A DNA stretch of 64,000 nucleotides from EB88 sp965199135 (GTDB lineage Bacteria; Acidobacteriota; Terriglobia; Terriglobales; Acidobacteriaceae), in assembly GCA_965199135.1 (NCBI GenBank), contig OZ240685.1:2108001-2172000 (forward strand), in the 5' to 3' direction. Shown in pieces: positions 62,326 through 64,000 of this stretch. The translations under genes were made by a program, and so were the position numbers. The stretch's first letter is position 1, and each line of letters opens with the position of its first letter. The notes under the pieces were generated by a model. That model worked only from the letters and a program-made list of their open reading frames with translations. It did no database searches and had not been told where the DNA came from.

Positions 62326-64000
62326 GTGCGCTGGCCATGCTGTCGCAGAGGGTGAGCGGGCTTTCGCGGCCGCTTCCGGACTTGCTTCGGACCTTGCGGA
62401 GTGTGGCCCGGACGTTGTCAACGGCGACATCGGCGCGTCGGACCGGCGCGCCGGCGGCCGGTGCGGTGGCGCCGAGCGCTGCGATGCGGTGCAGGGCGGT
62501 GGAAAGCTCGTGGAGAAAGCCTTGCAGCGAGGCGTCGGCGTGTGGGTCGAGGATGCGCCGGGCCTCGCGGGGAAGGTTGTCAGACTCGAGCAGGGCGATC
62601 TCGAGCAGGAAGAGTGAGCGCATGGGCGGCTGCATGGCCTGCATGCGCTCGCGCTCCTGGAGCTTGCGCAGACGGCTGCGTCCGAACTCGAACTGCACGG
62701 CGTCGGCCTGGGCGTTCATCTGGCTGAAGCCGTCGTTGATGCGGTCGCGGAGGTGGCGCATCCGGGCGAGGGCTGGCTCCGGGTCGGTGTTCTTCGCAGC
62801 CGCGAGTCGCACGTCAGCGACGGCAACAGCGAGGTCGCCGATCTTGACAAGGTTGCTCTCGAGCAGTTCGCCCATCCGTACGGTGGCTTTGGGCGCGGCG
62901 AACTGGTCAAAAACGAGCCACATGGCGACCAGGCCGAGCAGGACGCCGACGACGCGGTCGCGAGCGACCGCGAGCGAGATCTGTTCGAAGGGCTCCTGGA
63001 GATTGACGAGGTAGAAGGCGAGCGCGACCTGCAGGCCGAAGTAGGAGAGCCGGGGACTGGAGGTCGCGAACCAGGCGGCGATGCCGGAGACGATGGCGAA
63101 GAAGAAGGTGAAGGCGGTGATCGAGTCCATGAGGGGCAGGAGGAAGACCTGCGCCGGCAGGGAGATGACAAAGCCGCCGAAGATCGCGCCCGAGATGCGC
63201 AAGAGCTGCTTCTGGCGCGAGGAGCCGATGGTGCCGAGTGCGGTGATGATGCAGGTAGCGACCGAGGTGTTGATCCCGGGCCAGTCGATGCCGTTGTAGA
63301 CGAGGTAGCAGAGGGTGGCGGCGAGGCAGCCGCGCAGGGCGAAGACGAGGTGATCGCGGTTGGTGAAGGCATCGGCGACAAAGACGAGGGAGGGCCTGGA
63401 GCCGAGCAGCTCGCCGATGTCGGAGGCGCGCTTGCGGGCCTTTTCCACGCCGCTGCGGGCGTCGTCCGGGGTGGCCTCCACGATTGGCAGACCGAAGGAG
63501 TCAAAGATTTCGCTGAGGAGGCGAACGCTGCGTTCGATCTCGGGAAGGATGGGGAGGAAGTGGGAGGGTTGCTCGGTGCCCTGCCAGATGGACAGCTTGC
63601 TGCGGCCGACCTGCTCGATATCGGTAAGGGCGTTGACTTCGCTGGCCTGGACGGTCACGGCGGTACCGAGCGCACGGAGGCGGTCGCTCTCGTCGGCGGT
63701 GGGTCGGGCGCCGTGTTCGATGTCATCGAGGGTCGCGGCGCAGAGCTCAACCAGGCGGCCGGTCATGGAGACGACCGCGGCGACGCGGGCGCGCATTTCG
63801 GCGGTGACGCCGGCGCGAATGATCTGGCGGCGCAGGCTGCTGGGTCCGACCATGGCGTACTGCAGGAGGCGGGCTTCGTGGGCCTTGGCTGGCGGGTGGC
63901 CGTCAGCGGCTGCGAGCAGCATGGCGGCGGCCACGGAGAGGCGGTCGGCAACGCCGGAGATTACCGGGTCGCGGGGATGGAAGGAGCGATAGACCAGCTC
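62279..64000 (-). CDS. FUSC family membrane protein, 5' end outside the window
   Basis: The frame is open to the right edge; 573 residues are visible. A central membrane domain (several helices; FALRGCLAATLCYLVYNGID, then SISLPAQVFLLP-like FVISLPAQVFLLPLMDSI) matches FUSC/YccS-type proteins related to aromatic acid exporters. It is flanked by helical cytoplasmic regions with Arg/Glu-rich segments (RSRLRKLQERERMQ). The first visible residues (ELVYRSFHPRDP) continue the fold, so the gene extends beyond 64000. It overlaps the flippase gene by 47 bases tail to tail. The substrate is not known. Confidence 0.82.
   Translation of the reverse strand, partial: ELVYRSFHPRDPVISGVADRLSVAAAMLLAAADGHPPAKAHEARLLQYAMVGPSSLRRQIIRAGVTAEMRARVAAVVSMTGRLVELCAATLDDIEHGARPTADESDRLRALGTAVTVQASEVNALTDIEQVGRSKLSIWQGTEQPSHFLPILPEIERSVRLLSEIFDSFGLPIVEATPDDARSGVEKARKRASDIGELLGSRPSLVFVADAFTNRDHLVFALRGCLAATLCYLVYNGIDWPGINTSVATCIITALGTIGSSRQKQLLRISGAIFGGFVISLPAQVFLLPLMDSITAFTFFFAIVSGIAAWFATSSPRLSYFGLQVALAFYLVNLQEPFEQISLAVARDRVVGVLLGLVAMWLVFDQFAAPKATVRMGELLESNLVKIGDLAVAVADVRLAAAKNTDPEPALARMRHLRDRINDGFSQMNAQADAVQFEFGRSRLRKLQERERMQAMQPPMRSLFLLEIALLESDNLPREARRILDPHADASLQGFLHELSTALHRIAALGATAPAAGAPVRRADVAVDNVRATLRKVRSKSGSGRESPLTLCDSMASALNALERAATASPVAE

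Noticed and set aside
61050..63014. Plus-strand frame crossing from the flippase into the FUSC gene
   Set aside because: Cys/Gly/Arg-rich nonsense; the flippase frame has clear membrane helices and the FUSC gene lies on the other strand.

Overview
The window is about 64 kb of GC-rich DNA (roughly 65% by eye) from a Gram-negative bacterium. LpxB, an MsbA-like exporter, a TonB-dependent receptor, a Wza-like exporter and a PpiD-like chaperone all point to an outer membrane. The gene mix resembles Acidobacteriota of the Terriglobia/Acidobacteriaceae type: a DUF885 peptidase, the ManA/ManC/phosphohexomutase trio, GlgE with a TreS-maltokinase fusion, and a PE-Lig-Pol LigD. There is no rRNA or ribosomal protein marker, so the placement is an inference. 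No tRNA, rRNA, CRISPR array, transposase or phage gene was found.

Layout. 1-4.0 kb: end of a DUF885 metallopeptidase, proC, a small secreted LEA-like protein, heme A synthase and a sugar-nucleotide epimerase. 4.1-7.8 kb: manA, manC and a phosphohexomutase, a GDP-mannose module. 7.8-13.6 kb: metal and stress genes (a CDF-like membrane protein, MerC-like protein, PKHD-type hydroxylase, TonB siderophore receptor, Ohr peroxidase, DUF892 ferritin-like protein). 13.9-25.1 kb: pgi, a BON-domain protein with an unusual low-complexity linker, a Tat-exported phosphoesterase, a PpiD-like foldase, and malQ facing treY. 25.3-27.1 kb: a 63-residue protein, a truncated 3-hydroxyacyl-CoA dehydrogenase and an AT-richer GIY-YIG gene that looks acquired. 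27.1-32.7 kb (minus strand): an operon of MsbA-like ABC exporter, lpxB and a catalytically degenerate M1-type peptidase. 32.8-38.7 kb: hemW, threonine aldolase, a frameshifted small gene, a polyprenyl-phosphate glycosyltransferase, DUF4126 and a disulfide reductase. 38.8-46.3 kb: the GlgE alpha-glucan module (glgE, treS-mak), a GT81-like gene and a channel-like membrane protein. 46.5-50.7 kb: ligD and a phytoene-desaturase-like oxidoreductase. 50.8-62.3 kb: an exopolysaccharide locus. 62.3-64 kb: a FUSC membrane protein running off the end.

How the genes fit together. ManA, ManC, the phosphohexomutase, the epimerase and Pgi can supply activated sugars to the 50.8-62.3 kb locus. There, three glycosyltransferases and a TagA/CpsF enzyme would build repeat units, a flippase fused to a GT4 enzyme would move them across the membrane, an O-antigen ligase/polymerase would join them, and Wzc/Wza-like proteins would export them. 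Separately, TreY, MalQ, GlgE and TreS-Mak link glycogen-like alpha-glucan and trehalose.

The strongest candidates for novelty are the glycosyltransferase-flippase fusion joined by a 39-bp tandem repeat linker, and the M1 pseudo-peptidase with a TPR tail translationally coupled to lpxB. No wholly new defence or mobile system was seen.
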